The position numbers and the translations under genes are program-made. 64,000 bases of DNA, taken from NCBI RefSeq assembly GCF_009709615.1, contig NZ_WJYA01000002.1:62001-126000 (forward strand), read 5' to 3'. Below, one piece after another: positions 28,154 to 36,219 of this stretch (positions are counted from its first letter, which is position 1; the number at the start of each line of letters is the position of its first letter). The notes under the pieces are model-generated. The model did no database searches. It was not told the DNA's origin and saw only the letters and a program-made list of their open reading frames with translations. This stretch comes from Winogradskyella ouciana (lineage in GTDB: Bacteria; Bacteroidota; Bacteroidia; Flavobacteriales; Flavobacteriaceae).

Positions 28154-29395
28154 ATGAATATGAACAAACTTAAACAAGCAAATCTATATAGAAGTGAGCT
28201 CATTCCCGTGAGCGGAAAATTGGTGGAGCGCTATAACAAGTGTCTCAAAACCTTGGGTTTTAAGGAAACCAAGCTAAAATCCTTTTCCATTGATGGAGTG
28301 GGTTGGAGCCCAGAAGTTGCAGAAGAGCGAAAGGATGTGCATTATCTTAATCATGGAGATGCCAATCCACACGGTATTATTATTTCGCCTTTGCAAAGAG
28401 GAAAACCTGTCTATTTGCCGTTTCACTCATTCGATAGGGAAATGATGCAACATGTGTTTAGAACCCATGGCAGAAAGATTAATGATATTACAAGAGATTC
28501 GGCTATTTGTATTGATTTCGATCAAGATATAGATGTGTTTTACGAACCTTTGGATGTTTTAAAGTATGACGATGTCAGTATAACATTCCGGCTTATTGAT
28601 AATCTCGAAGACAAACAAAAACAGCAATTGGCATTGGTCGATAAATTCCGTACCGGAAATAACTTTATTGACGAAAGCATTCACCAAGAATTACTGGATT
28701 CTGCCAAGACTTACGGAGATTTACGTGATAGGGATTTAAACCTACATCCATTACATTTTTCAACTGGGTCGTTTTTTACTAGAGCCTTTGGAGGCATCTA
28801 TTTGCTTAGGGATTTTATAAAACCAATTGTTGTATTTGAGAGCAAAGACGCTTATAAAGAAGCGATAAAAGATACCGTTCATGATGTATTGATTTATCAT
28901 ATTGCACAACCAGAATTAATCGACAAGCTAAAAGATCATATTATTATTGAATGTGATTTGGAGTACATGGTCAAAACACCGAATTACGATCGTATTAAGA
29001 AGTTTGAATTATTTAACGCCCTTAAAGATTGTGAACACACAATAAAAGATATCTTAACTAATAAGCCACTTTTTAAAAGCTATTTGAACAGAATAGATAT
29101 CAAAGCGCGTAAACAGGTGATGGGAGTAGAGTTATACCTTGAAAAACTAGAACGCAGTAATGCCTACAAGTTGGAGGATATGGTAGACCAAACCATGTAT
29201 TTTGCCTTGCACCAACCGCATTCATCTTTATCAGCAGAACATCGTGATTTAATACATAAACTGCTCATAAATATTGCACCAAAAGATGTTTTGTTTTTGT
29301 ATTGGTACGATAAGGAACAGTTTTACAAAAGTTACGAAACTTGGGATGACTCTTTTAAGGACTGGGTAATAGAAACGATTAGTAACAACATATAG
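28154..29395 (+). CDS. Cassette gene E: soluble protein of unknown function
   Basis: 413 residues, no signal peptide and no membrane span. Starts MNMNKLKQANLYRSELIPV; the second ATG (28160) is an equal candidate. Acidic patches include CIDFDQDIDVFYEPLD (about 116-131); the C-terminal half is helical (two long helices about 255-360). I have an unverified recollection of this family as DUF6638. It sits between the Nudix gene D and membrane genes F and G in the same direction, and has dispersed repeats on both sides. Function unknown. Confidence 0.78.
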   Translation: MNMNKLKQANLYRSELIPVSGKLVERYNKCLKTLGFKETKLKSFSIDGVGWSPEVAEERKDVHYLNHGDANPHGIIISPLQRGKPVYLPFHSFDREMMQHVFRTHGRKINDITRDSAICIDFDQDIDVFYEPLDVLKYDDVSITFRLIDNLEDKQKQQLALVDKFRTGNNFIDESIHQELLDSAKTYGDLRDRDLNLHPLHFSTGSFFTRAFGGIYLLRDFIKPIVVFESKDAYKEAIKDTVHDVLIYHIAQPELIDKLKDHIIIECDLEYMVKTPNYDRIKKFELFNALKDCEHTIKDILTNKPLFKSYLNRIDIKARKQVMGVELYLEKLERSNAYKLEDMVDQTMYFALHQPHSSLSAEHRDLIHKLLINIAPKDVLFLYWYDKEQFYKSYETWDDSFKDWVIETISNNI

Positions 29396-29397
29396 AT

Positions 29398-29877
29398 GAA
29401 GCGTGAAGCATGAAGCACGGAGTTGGGAGCTGAAATAGTAACAAAACTCAAAACTTTAAGACTTATATAATGAAGTTTAAATTTGAAGATTTATTGATTT
29501 GGCAAAGAGCAATGGACTTGGGTGATGATATGGATAGACTAGCGGATTTGTTTCCTAAGAAAGAAATGTATAATTTATCTTCACAAATAAGAAGAGCTTC
29601 GGATTCCATAGCGTTGAATATATCTGAGGGCTCAATTTTGCAATCTGGACCAGAATACCGAAAGTTTTTGGGTTATTCTATTCGCTCAATTGCAGAAGTA
29701 GTAACTTGTTTGCATAAAGCCAAAAGAAGAAATTATATTGAAATGGTAATTTTTGAGAAATATTATAAGGATTGCTTCGATTTAATCAACATGACCATAG
29801 CATTTAGAAATAAAATAAAATATTAATAAAGTTGGGTATGAACTTCAAACTTCATGCTTCCAACTTCCAACTTTTTT
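29398..29877. mobile_element. Inverted heptamer element carrying a second S23 gene (GAAG type)
   Basis: Left array (29398-29432): GAAGCGT, GAAGCAT, GAAGCAC, GGAGTTG, GGAGCTG. Right array (29843-29877): CTTCAAA, CTTCATG, CTTCCAA, CTTCCAA, CTTTTTT, i.e. the same GAAG-type 7-mers on the opposite strand; both arms contain GAAGCATGAAG. They flank the S23 gene at 29470-29826 and occupy the E-F junction. Mobility is inferred from structure. Confidence 0.62.
29470..29826 (+). CDS. Four-helix-bundle protein, S23/IVP family, second copy
   Basis: 118 residues. Family core FPKKEMYNLSSQIRRASDSI and NISEGS. It shares the FPKxEMxxLSSQIxRxSxS pattern with the copy at 25125 but is otherwise strongly diverged, so this is not a recent tandem duplicate. 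It lies inside its own pair of inverted 7-bp arrays with a different repeat sequence. Role unknown; related by family to Avd. Confidence 0.93.
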   Translation: MKFKFEDLLIWQRAMDLGDDMDRLADLFPKKEMYNLSSQIRRASDSIALNISEGSILQSGPEYRKFLGYSIRSIAEVVTCLHKAKRRNYIEMVIFEKYYKDCFDLINMTIAFRNKIKY

Positions 29878-29880
29878 ATC

Positions 29881-30426
29881 ATGGGAATAGAACTCGTCAT
29901 TTTTATTGCAGCTATATTATTCGGAATATTTCTTTACTGGAGAGAATCCAATGGCAATGGAGCCTATCGCTTTCTAAATAAGGTTATGAACAGCAAGGAA
30001 CTACAAATGAGTGCTGATAATCCCAAAGGGTTTGTCTATAAACAGGCCTTTTTACCACGATTGATTTTTGTAGTTGCTTTGGTACTAGTAGCAGCTTTGG
30101 TAGTTGAGTTTTTAACACCTCTTGCTGTGTTTTCGAGTTATGATGGTATTTCTGCATTTTCCTCATTTGCTGTGGGTACATTGATAGGTACTTACGTGGC
30201 AAGTTTTGTCATAAAGTCTTCTGAAGTTATTGAAACCCAAAGTGAATCACTAGAAGATAAATTTGATAACGTCGTTGAAAAAGGAAAGGATTTCATTGAA
30301 GATCTAAAAAACAAGGACAACAAGGCCGTTGAAAAAGCTAAAGAAGAAATAAAGAACGAACCCGAAACCAAAACGAACGAGAAGAGTGCGAGAGAACGAT
30401 TAAAGGATAAAGGGTTGATGAGATGA
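29881..30426 (+). CDS. Cassette gene F: three-span membrane protein with charged helical tail
   Basis: 181 residues from the ATG at 29881 (MGIELVIFIAAILFG). An earlier in-frame ATG at 29854 lies inside the heptamer array and is rejected. Hydrophobic segments about 2-18, 58-80 and 86-108; then a cytosolic-looking, highly charged coiled tail of about 75 residues ending ERLKDKGLMR. It precedes membrane gene G and may form a membrane complex with it. No family recognised. Confidence 0.78.
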   Translation: MGIELVIFIAAILFGIFLYWRESNGNGAYRFLNKVMNSKELQMSADNPKGFVYKQAFLPRLIFVVALVLVAALVVEFLTPLAVFSSYDGISAFSSFAVGTLIGTYVASFVIKSSEVIETQSESLEDKFDNVVEKGKDFIEDLKNKDNKAVEKAKEEIKNEPETKTNEKSARERLKDKGLMR

Positions 30427-30429
30427 TGC

Positions 30430-30529
30430 GTCATTACGAGGAATAGAATGACGAAGTAATCTTTTAAATTGAAGCTAAACTAATAATAAAAAGATTGCCA
30501 CATCCCGAAACTTCGGGATTCGCAATGAC
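30430..30529. repeat. Palindromic GTCATTGCGAGG-type dispersed repeat
   Basis: Left end GTCATTACGAGG (30430-30441) and right end CGCAATGAC (30521-30529) are inverted relatives. An internal hairpin TCCCGAA / TTCGGGA lies at 30503-30518. It is a MITE-like intergenic repeat I know from many Flavobacteria; a second copy is at 51695. It sits 11 bases before gene G. Confidence 0.75.
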
Positions 30530-30540
30530 AAAAATATACC

Positions 30541-32235
30541 ATGATAAAATCATACTGGAAAAAAGGAGCAAAACAAAAACGAATCACAATTTTTGTCGGT
30601 TTACTAATCCTTATTTTATTGTTCTTTTTTAGGGACGATTACCAACCTGTACTATTATTTTTCAGAAAATACATTTTCATCATTTTAATCAGTGTTTTGA
30701 TACTTGTATTGGGATTGAGGAAGTTTAGGAAAATTGCAAATACAGGTGGTCGTTTGGGTATTTTAGGGTTACTGATCGTGTTTTTCGGACTGTTATATTT
30801 TCTGGGTTGGAATCAAGGTCTTTATGACTACATGAAAACCTATAACGTCTTCAATAATCTAAATAAGGTCGAAATAGATGAATTACCATTAACCCAAAAC
30901 GAGCGCATTCAGCCGTTGCGAAACGTTCATTCCATGGCAAAAGAACGGGTTGCTGAAACTAAGGATGTGTCATTGCCACATTTGGTGAGAATTGGCACTG
31001 AGAACAAATGGACTATGGCCATTCAGCCGAGTGAAAAGTACATCATGCAGCGTATTAATGATAATACTGAGGAAGTCTTTTCGGTGAGTAGTACAACGCC
31101 TTTTCCGAGGTTTTCCAACGAAAATCGTATTCCTGTGACCTTTTCAATAGGCGAATCGTTGAAATTTAGCCGAAACACCTACAATGCCGTGGTGCAACGT
31201 TTTAATCCTTGGATGCTGTTTAACTACGAGCCAAGAGATACTTTTTACATGAAGAATGATAATGGAGATTGGGTTCAAGTGGTCAGTTTAATCAAATGGA
31301 AAGGCTTCTTTTTTCCATATCCAACTTTTGGTGGAGTTATGATTATTGACAATGGTGAGCACGATTTTAATGACTATCTAGAGCGTATTACCATTGGAAA
31401 AGGAACATTTGTAAGTCCGGATGATATAAAGAATTACCCATTCCTAAATAAGCAGAATACACTTGCTGAAAAAGTATCGCAACTTCAGGCAGAGTCACTA
31501 AAATTTCTTGGTGGATTCAGCGATCCATTACCTTGGAACATGGAAACAGCGGTTAAGATTCCATTGATGCCTAAAGACCAGAATCAACAACCTTATGTAA
31601 CGGATTTTGATTTTGCAGGAAGTAATTCTGATGCCTACAGCGGACTCTACCATTGGTTTGGATTAGAACCCGTTGGAGATGACCGCACCAGTTTAAGTTA
31701 CAGTGTTTTTATTCCAGCAGACGGTACGGATAAAATATATTATTACGACCATGCGTCTAAAAAAGAAGGCTTTGCAGGCGTTTCCGCAATGCCGTTAAAG
31801 GTGAAAGAATCACGAAAAGAATATGATTGGAAAGCCAGTACACCAGTAGAATTCAGACCATATATAAAAGACATTGCAGGTAGAAAGCGTATGTTTTTTC
31901 TTGGTACGGTTTCTTCAATAAGTGATACCAATGCACAACAGTTTGACGGTTCTGCAACACCAGATTTGGTATTGATAGACAGTGAGTACAGTGATGTGAT
32001 TTGGATTGATGTAAAACATCCAAGCACTTGGGACGAAACCGTTTACAATCAACTCAATGAAGCTTGGAGAGCAAGTGAGGGCATTGGCTATTATTACCAA
32101 GAACAGCCAAAAGATGAAGATATTATGGAGCGCCAAATGGATTCGTTAAAAGCGATACCAAAAGCCAACGATAACTCTAAACAAATTGAGGCTTTACAGC
32201 GTCAACTCGATTCTTTAAAGGCTATTGAAAATTAA
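30541..32235 (+). CDS. Cassette gene G: three-span membrane protein with large soluble domain
   Basis: 564 residues. Basic N-terminus, then membrane helices about 15-32, 42-60 and 70-88, then a soluble part of roughly 470 residues containing aromatic-rich segments such as KWKGFFFPYPTFGG and YHWFGLEPVGDD. The C-terminus has two copies of RQ(M/L)DSLKAI in a short coiled coil. No family recognised. Gene H overlaps its end by 11 bases, so both are coupled. It probably anchors the cassette at the cytoplasmic membrane. Confidence 0.8.
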   Translation: MIKSYWKKGAKQKRITIFVGLLILILLFFFRDDYQPVLLFFRKYIFIILISVLILVLGLRKFRKIANTGGRLGILGLLIVFFGLLYFLGWNQGLYDYMKTYNVFNNLNKVEIDELPLTQNERIQPLRNVHSMAKERVAETKDVSLPHLVRIGTENKWTMAIQPSEKYIMQRINDNTEEVFSVSSTTPFPRFSNENRIPVTFSIGESLKFSRNTYNAVVQRFNPWMLFNYEPRDTFYMKNDNGDWVQVVSLIKWKGFFFPYPTFGGVMIIDNGEHDFNDYLERITIGKGTFVSPDDIKNYPFLNKQNTLAEKVSQLQAESLKFLGGFSDPLPWNMETAVKIPLMPKDQNQQPYVTDFDFAGSNSDAYSGLYHWFGLEPVGDDRTSLSYSVFIPADGTDKIYYYDHASKKEGFAGVSAMPLKVKESRKEYDWKASTPVEFRPYIKDIAGRKRMFFLGTVSSISDTNAQQFDGSATPDLVLIDSEYSDVIWIDVKHPSTWDETVYNQLNEAWRASEGIGYYYQEQPKDEDIMERQMDSLKAIPKANDNSKQIEALQRQLDSLKAIEN

Positions 32236-32995
32236 AGATTCTTCAAAAAAAATTATTAAGTCTTACAATTGGTTTGGTATCAGTTTCTATGAAAAGAAAC
32301 GAATTTCCGAAAGTCCACTTCAACTAGATTTTGAACCTGTTCATTGTGAAGATATAGGTTTATATGTTATTGGTAAATATCCTAGATTAAAATATAGCAG
32401 TTTGCCTTATGAGGAAAACTTCAATTGGCAACATCAAGCTATTGCAACCATTAGGTTAACCATATTAAACCTTATAAACAATGGTGATGTAGAAATTATT
32501 AAAGTTAAAAACAAGACATCTTACTTATATAAGACATTTCCAAGTGAAGACACCGATTACTATTTTAAAGTATCGGATTTACAATTAGATAAAGATTGGT
32601 TTTCTCAATTAGTGTATAAGACGATTAATGAAGTTAACCGATCCAAGCATCCTAATTTATTTAAATATGTAAGAGCTATTTTAGATAAGATCGTTTATTC
32701 TCAAAGTACGTATAGAAAACCTGCAAGAGCATTTATAATTCAAATCCTTAGAAAGTACACTAAAACGCATTCTTGGATTCAATTAGATACCAAATCGCGT
32801 TTTTTAGGGTTGTTGGAAAATAATAGCCTAAAAGTTGCAGAGATTTACATTCCTAGGATTAATATGCAGCATCAGTCTCTAACCAATTTGGATAATACTT
32901 TAATCCGAAATCATAAGGACTACTCTCATTTTTGCAAAAGCCTGCATTATGAAATTAAAAGAGATTTCAAACGTAGGCAACCTAAAAGCAATTAA
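32225..32995 (+). CDS. Cassette gene H: soluble protein of unknown function
   Basis: 256 residues read from a TTG at 32225 that overlaps gene G by 11 bases; there is no early ATG, so a TTG start is the best choice. AIATIRLTILNLINNGDVEII (about 70-90) looks like a winged-helix-type segment (helix followed by NGxVEI wing), which is weak evidence. Basic C-terminus (KRDFKRRQPKSN). Last gene of the rightward cassette. Confidence 0.7.
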   Translation: MKIKDSSKKIIKSYNWFGISFYEKKRISESPLQLDFEPVHCEDIGLYVIGKYPRLKYSSLPYEENFNWQHQAIATIRLTILNLINNGDVEIIKVKNKTSYLYKTFPSEDTDYYFKVSDLQLDKDWFSQLVYKTINEVNRSKHPNLFKYVRAILDKIVYSQSTYRKPARAFIIQILRKYTKTHSWIQLDTKSRFLGLLENNSLKVAEIYIPRINMQHQSLTNLDNTLIRNHKDYSHFCKSLHYEIKRDFKRRQPKSN

Positions 32996-33101
32996 ATACA
33001 TAAAGATTTCTTGTAACAAAGGCGATTAAAGACATACCTATAATATAAACTCTTGGTTTTTGGGTTTCATGGGATTTGGTATGAAGAAATGAAATTAGTC
33101 T

Positions 33102-33629
33102 ATGAAGAAGTTAAAACATGTTCATTTTGTTTATTCAATAGTCCTTCTATTATTTGTTATTTATTCTATAATGGCTATTATTGAATTTCCAGAGCTGCAT
33201 AGTCGAATTGAGAATGACTATAGTATAGATTCTATTATCAGGACTTTTAGATTACATAATGTCTATAAGGTGTTCCCATTTTTATTAATCACAATTTTTG
33301 CTGTTTTCTATAAGAGTAAATTAAGTTGGTTCTTGTTACTTAGTTATTTTTATTATTTAATATGTAATATAATTTCTGTTTCATTTTTCGATATAAAATA
33401 TGAAGGTGAATTAGATACAATTTTTGTTTTTACGATAATTGGTCTCTTGATATTACTATCAGTTTCACTATATATATTGAATTCACGTAGTACTTTTAAG
33501 GATATTTACTGTATAGAAAAAAAGTCAGTAATGCTCTATAATTTTATAGCATTTATACTTGGGTACGGTATAAGTCTGTTTTTAATTATAAACAGATTTA
33601 GTCGTTATTATGAAGATTTACAGTTCTAA
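33102..33629 (+). CDS. Five-span membrane protein of unknown function
   Basis: 175 residues with hydrophobic helices about 9-28, 55-70, 73-96, 106-127 and 143-163. Markedly AT-rich, with Ile/Phe/Tyr-rich composition. No family recognised. Its 3' end overlaps the end of the convergent GNAT gene by 12 bases. Possibly an orphan or acquired gene. Confidence 0.6.
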   Translation: MKKLKHVHFVYSIVLLLFVIYSIMAIIEFPELHSRIENDYSIDSIIRTFRLHNVYKVFPFLLITIFAVFYKSKLSWFLLLSYFYYLICNIISVSFFDIKYEGELDTIFVFTIIGLLILLSVSLYILNSRSTFKDIYCIEKKSVMLYNFIAFILGYGISLFLIINRFSRYYEDLQF

Positions 33630-34082
33630 CAGCATCTTAATATCAGAACGTTGATAAGGACTGTTGGGCTCAAGTTCCAATTCCTTAAAACCATATTTTC
33701 TATATAGATATATAGCGTTTTCTAGCTTTGTTGCAGAATAGAGTAGAAGTGCCTTAAGGTTTTTAGACTTGGCAAAATCAATACAATGCTGTAATAATTT
33801 TTGACCGATTTTTTGTCCACGCTCTTCTGGCAGTACAGCCATTTTGGTTAGTTCTAAAATTCCGTTTTCTTCTGTAGGCATTAAAGCCACTGTGCCAACA
33901 ACCTTATTTTCTTTCATGGCAAAGAAAATATAGCCTCCCTTGTTAATAATGTATTTATCGGGTTTGCTTAGAACTTCTTCGTCATATGGTTCTACATAAA
34001 AGTAAGTCTTTAACCATTCAATGTTTAAATCGTAAAAGTTTTTGGCATATTTATTATCGTAATCTATAATCTCAATTCCCAT
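33618..34082 (-). CDS. GNAT-family N-acetyltransferase
   Basis: 154 residues. The acetyl-CoA binding motif is MAVLPEERGQKIGQKLLQHC (about 92-111), preceded by the strand GYIFFAMKENKVVGTVALM and followed by the typical AIYLYRKYGFKEL. The substrate is not readable. Its start overlaps the end of the hutG-like gene by 11 bases, so it is translationally coupled to it. Confidence 0.92.
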   Translation of the reverse strand: MGIEIIDYDNKYAKNFYDLNIEWLKTYFYVEPYDEEVLSKPDKYIINKGGYIFFAMKENKVVGTVALMPTEENGILELTKMAVLPEERGQKIGQKLLQHCIDFAKSKNLKALLLYSATKLENAIYLYRKYGFKELELEPNSPYQRSDIKMLLEL

Positions 34083-35091
34083 GTGATCTTATAAAATCTG
34101 TTATTAAATAGCTGATGAGTTTTCCAACTGTAGTTTCAGTTTTCTTAGTTGGTGCAGCTTCGCAAATATGCAGATAACTTGCATTAGGGTGTTTGGCAAC
34201 GTTATGAACAAATTGCCTAGCTTGCTTTACGCTAAAGCCACTTGGTGTTGTCGCACTACTGGGTATATTGGCAATGGCATCACAATCTATCTCAATTCCA
34301 AAACTATTGCTAGAGACATGGTCTAAGGCCTTTTCCAATTCAGAATTGTAATCTAAATCACATCTAACCTCTAGCGCTTCATAAGTATTGTATTTTATAT
34401 CCTTAATCTTCTTTATGGTTTTAAATAACTTATCTGAAGTATAGTTTTCATGTAATCCAAAGATGAAATAATTTTTTAAAAACCCTTCGGCATAGGCATA
34501 ACTAAAACCATTACCGCTATGCCTCCCTTCTTCTGGCCTAAAGTCGGTATGCGCATCAAAGTTTATAACATTGACTTTGTCATTTTTTGCCAATGCCAGA
34601 CCTTTTATATTTCCATAGGCATTATTATGTCCTCCGCCTATAATTACTGGTGTCTTTCCTGCTTTAATAATTGACGATACTATATGAGAGACATCATTAT
34701 CAATGTCTTCAACAAAATGTCTTGCCTTTTTTATGTTTTTCTTCTTAGAAACATCTAAGTTAGTTAGCTCTTTTCTTTGAGTATCATAATCTAAATGACC
34801 CAATATTAGAACACGACTGGCTTTTGTAAAGTCATTATTTTGTGTATTTAACAAAAATTTAATCACAGTGCTCCAAGCTTTGTATGTACCTGTATGACCG
34901 AGGTTTGCAAAGACTCCAATATCCTCAGAAATCCCAAAAATAACATAGTCAACGTCTAAATTAACAATGTCATCGTATATGTTAGTGAGGTTAGGTAATA
35001 ACTGAATATGTTCTCCAAATTTTGATTCTCCTTTACGAGCTTTTAAAAGTGTATCGCGATCTTTTGAAGTTAATAAAACGAGATTTTGCAT
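34072..35091 (-). CDS. hutG: Formimidoylglutamase / arginase-family ureohydrolase
   Basis: 339 residues of the binuclear-manganese arginase superfamily. Metal ligands are visible in IGGGHNNAYGN (His), NFDAHTDFR (Asp-His-Asp) and GIEIDCDAI (two Asp). I prefer formimidoylglutamase (last step of one histidine-degradation route) over arginase because hutI lies 2 kb away on the same strand; agmatinase or arginase activity is not excluded. Followed by a coupled GNAT gene. Confidence 0.82.
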   Translation of the reverse strand: MQNLVLLTSKDRDTLLKARKGESKFGEHIQLLPNLTNIYDDIVNLDVDYVIFGISEDIGVFANLGHTGTYKAWSTVIKFLLNTQNNDFTKASRVLILGHLDYDTQRKELTNLDVSKKKNIKKARHFVEDIDNDVSHIVSSIIKAGKTPVIIGGGHNNAYGNIKGLALAKNDKVNVINFDAHTDFRPEEGRHSGNGFSYAYAEGFLKNYFIFGLHENYTSDKLFKTIKKIKDIKYNTYEALEVRCDLDYNSELEKALDHVSSNSFGIEIDCDAIANIPSSATTPSGFSVKQARQFVHNVAKHPNASYLHICEAAPTKKTETTVGKLISYLITDFIRSHGN

Positions 35092-35188
35092 ATTGGATTA
35101 ATATTTACAAAAATAAATGTACAGCTTTTACTTTAAACTCAAACTAAATAAAAAAACAAGAATTACAATAACTTAAAAACTAAAATTT

Positions 35189-36076
35189 ATGGAAAATTCG
35201 CAAAAAACAAGTACAGGTTTAAAAGTCGGATTAGGAATTTTATTGGTATTATTTTTAGGAACAGCTTTTTATGCTTCTAAGCTTTATACAGATAATAAAG
35301 AAACCGAAAAAACACTCATTACAGAAAAGGAACAAGTAATGAACGACCTTAACATAATGGCCGCACAATATGATGAAGCCATTGCTGAGAGTGAAATTAA
35401 AAATCAAGATTTAATTGCTGCTAGAGAAAGAATTACAGGTTTAATGGATTCTTTAAAAGTATCTCAAACAAGTGTAAATAGCTTATGGAGATACAAAAAG
35501 AAGTTTATGGCATTACAGGAAGAAATGGATGTCTTAATGGCTGAAAATGATAAACTGAAAGTTGAGAACGAATATTTAGCAACATCCTTAGATAGTACTC
35601 AAGTACAATTAGCTGAGCGTACAGTATTTACAGATTCTTTATTAGTTCAAAATACAGAATTAGCTACTGTAGTAGAAGATGCTGCTGCTTTACAAACTGT
35701 TGGTTTAATTGGTATGGGTGTGATAGAAAGAAGTAGTGGAAAGCAAATACCAACTGAGCGTGCTAAGCGTAGTGACAAAATTAAAGTTTGTTTTACGGTA
35801 GCTAAAAACAAATTGACTGAAGCTGGCGATAAAGAATTGTATGTACAGGTAATCGACCCTAAGAACAACGTATTAGGTGCTAATGAACAGATTCAGTTTG
35901 AAGACCAGGTTTTAAACTACAGTTTAATTAGTCGTTTTAACTACGAAAACAGAAACTTAAACATTTGCGAATATATTAACGTACTTGAAGACTCTAAGTT
36001 TGAAGAAGGTCGTTATAAGATAAATGTATTTAATGATAAAGAGTTGATTTCTTCTTCAGAATTTGTAATGAAGTAA
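35189..36076 (+). CDS. Membrane-anchored coiled-coil protein, paralogue 1
   Basis: 295 residues: basic start, one membrane helix (about 10-28), a coiled coil (about 33-160), then a beta-rich C-terminal domain starting near 172 with ERSSGKQIPTERAKRSDK, VCFTVAKN and KELYVQVIDPKNNVLG. The C-terminal domain would be periplasmic. Closely paralogous to the next gene. No known family assigned. Ends with a terminator at 36111. Confidence 0.8.
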   Translation: MENSQKTSTGLKVGLGILLVLFLGTAFYASKLYTDNKETEKTLITEKEQVMNDLNIMAAQYDEAIAESEIKNQDLIAARERITGLMDSLKVSQTSVNSLWRYKKKFMALQEEMDVLMAENDKLKVENEYLATSLDSTQVQLAERTVFTDSLLVQNTELATVVEDAAALQTVGLIGMGVIERSSGKQIPTERAKRSDKIKVCFTVAKNKLTEAGDKELYVQVIDPKNNVLGANEQIQFEDQVLNYSLISRFNYENRNLNICEYINVLEDSKFEEGRYKINVFNDKELISSSEFVMK

Positions 36077-36110
36077 GAGTTGATTATTTGATTGATTGAT
36101 AGTTAAAAAT

Positions 36111-36138
36111 CCGGAAGTATATGCTTCCGGGTTTTTTT
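36111..36138 (+). terminator. Intrinsic terminator between the paralogues
   Basis: Stem CCGGAAG / CTTCCGG with a short loop, then GTTTTTTT. It shares its CCGGAAG arm with a second hairpin at 37139-37160. Confidence 0.9.
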
Positions 36139-36219
36139 GTGCATTATTTTTAAATTTTCATAGGGTAAAAGAATTACAAAGTGTCTTAAGGGTGAATTAT
36201 TAATCCAAATTATTACACT

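Noticed and set aside
29854..29880. Upstream start for membrane gene F at 29854
   Set aside because: That ATG lies inside the right heptamer array and the added residues (LPTSNFFI) are just translated repeat; the ATG at 29881 starts a normal membrane helix.
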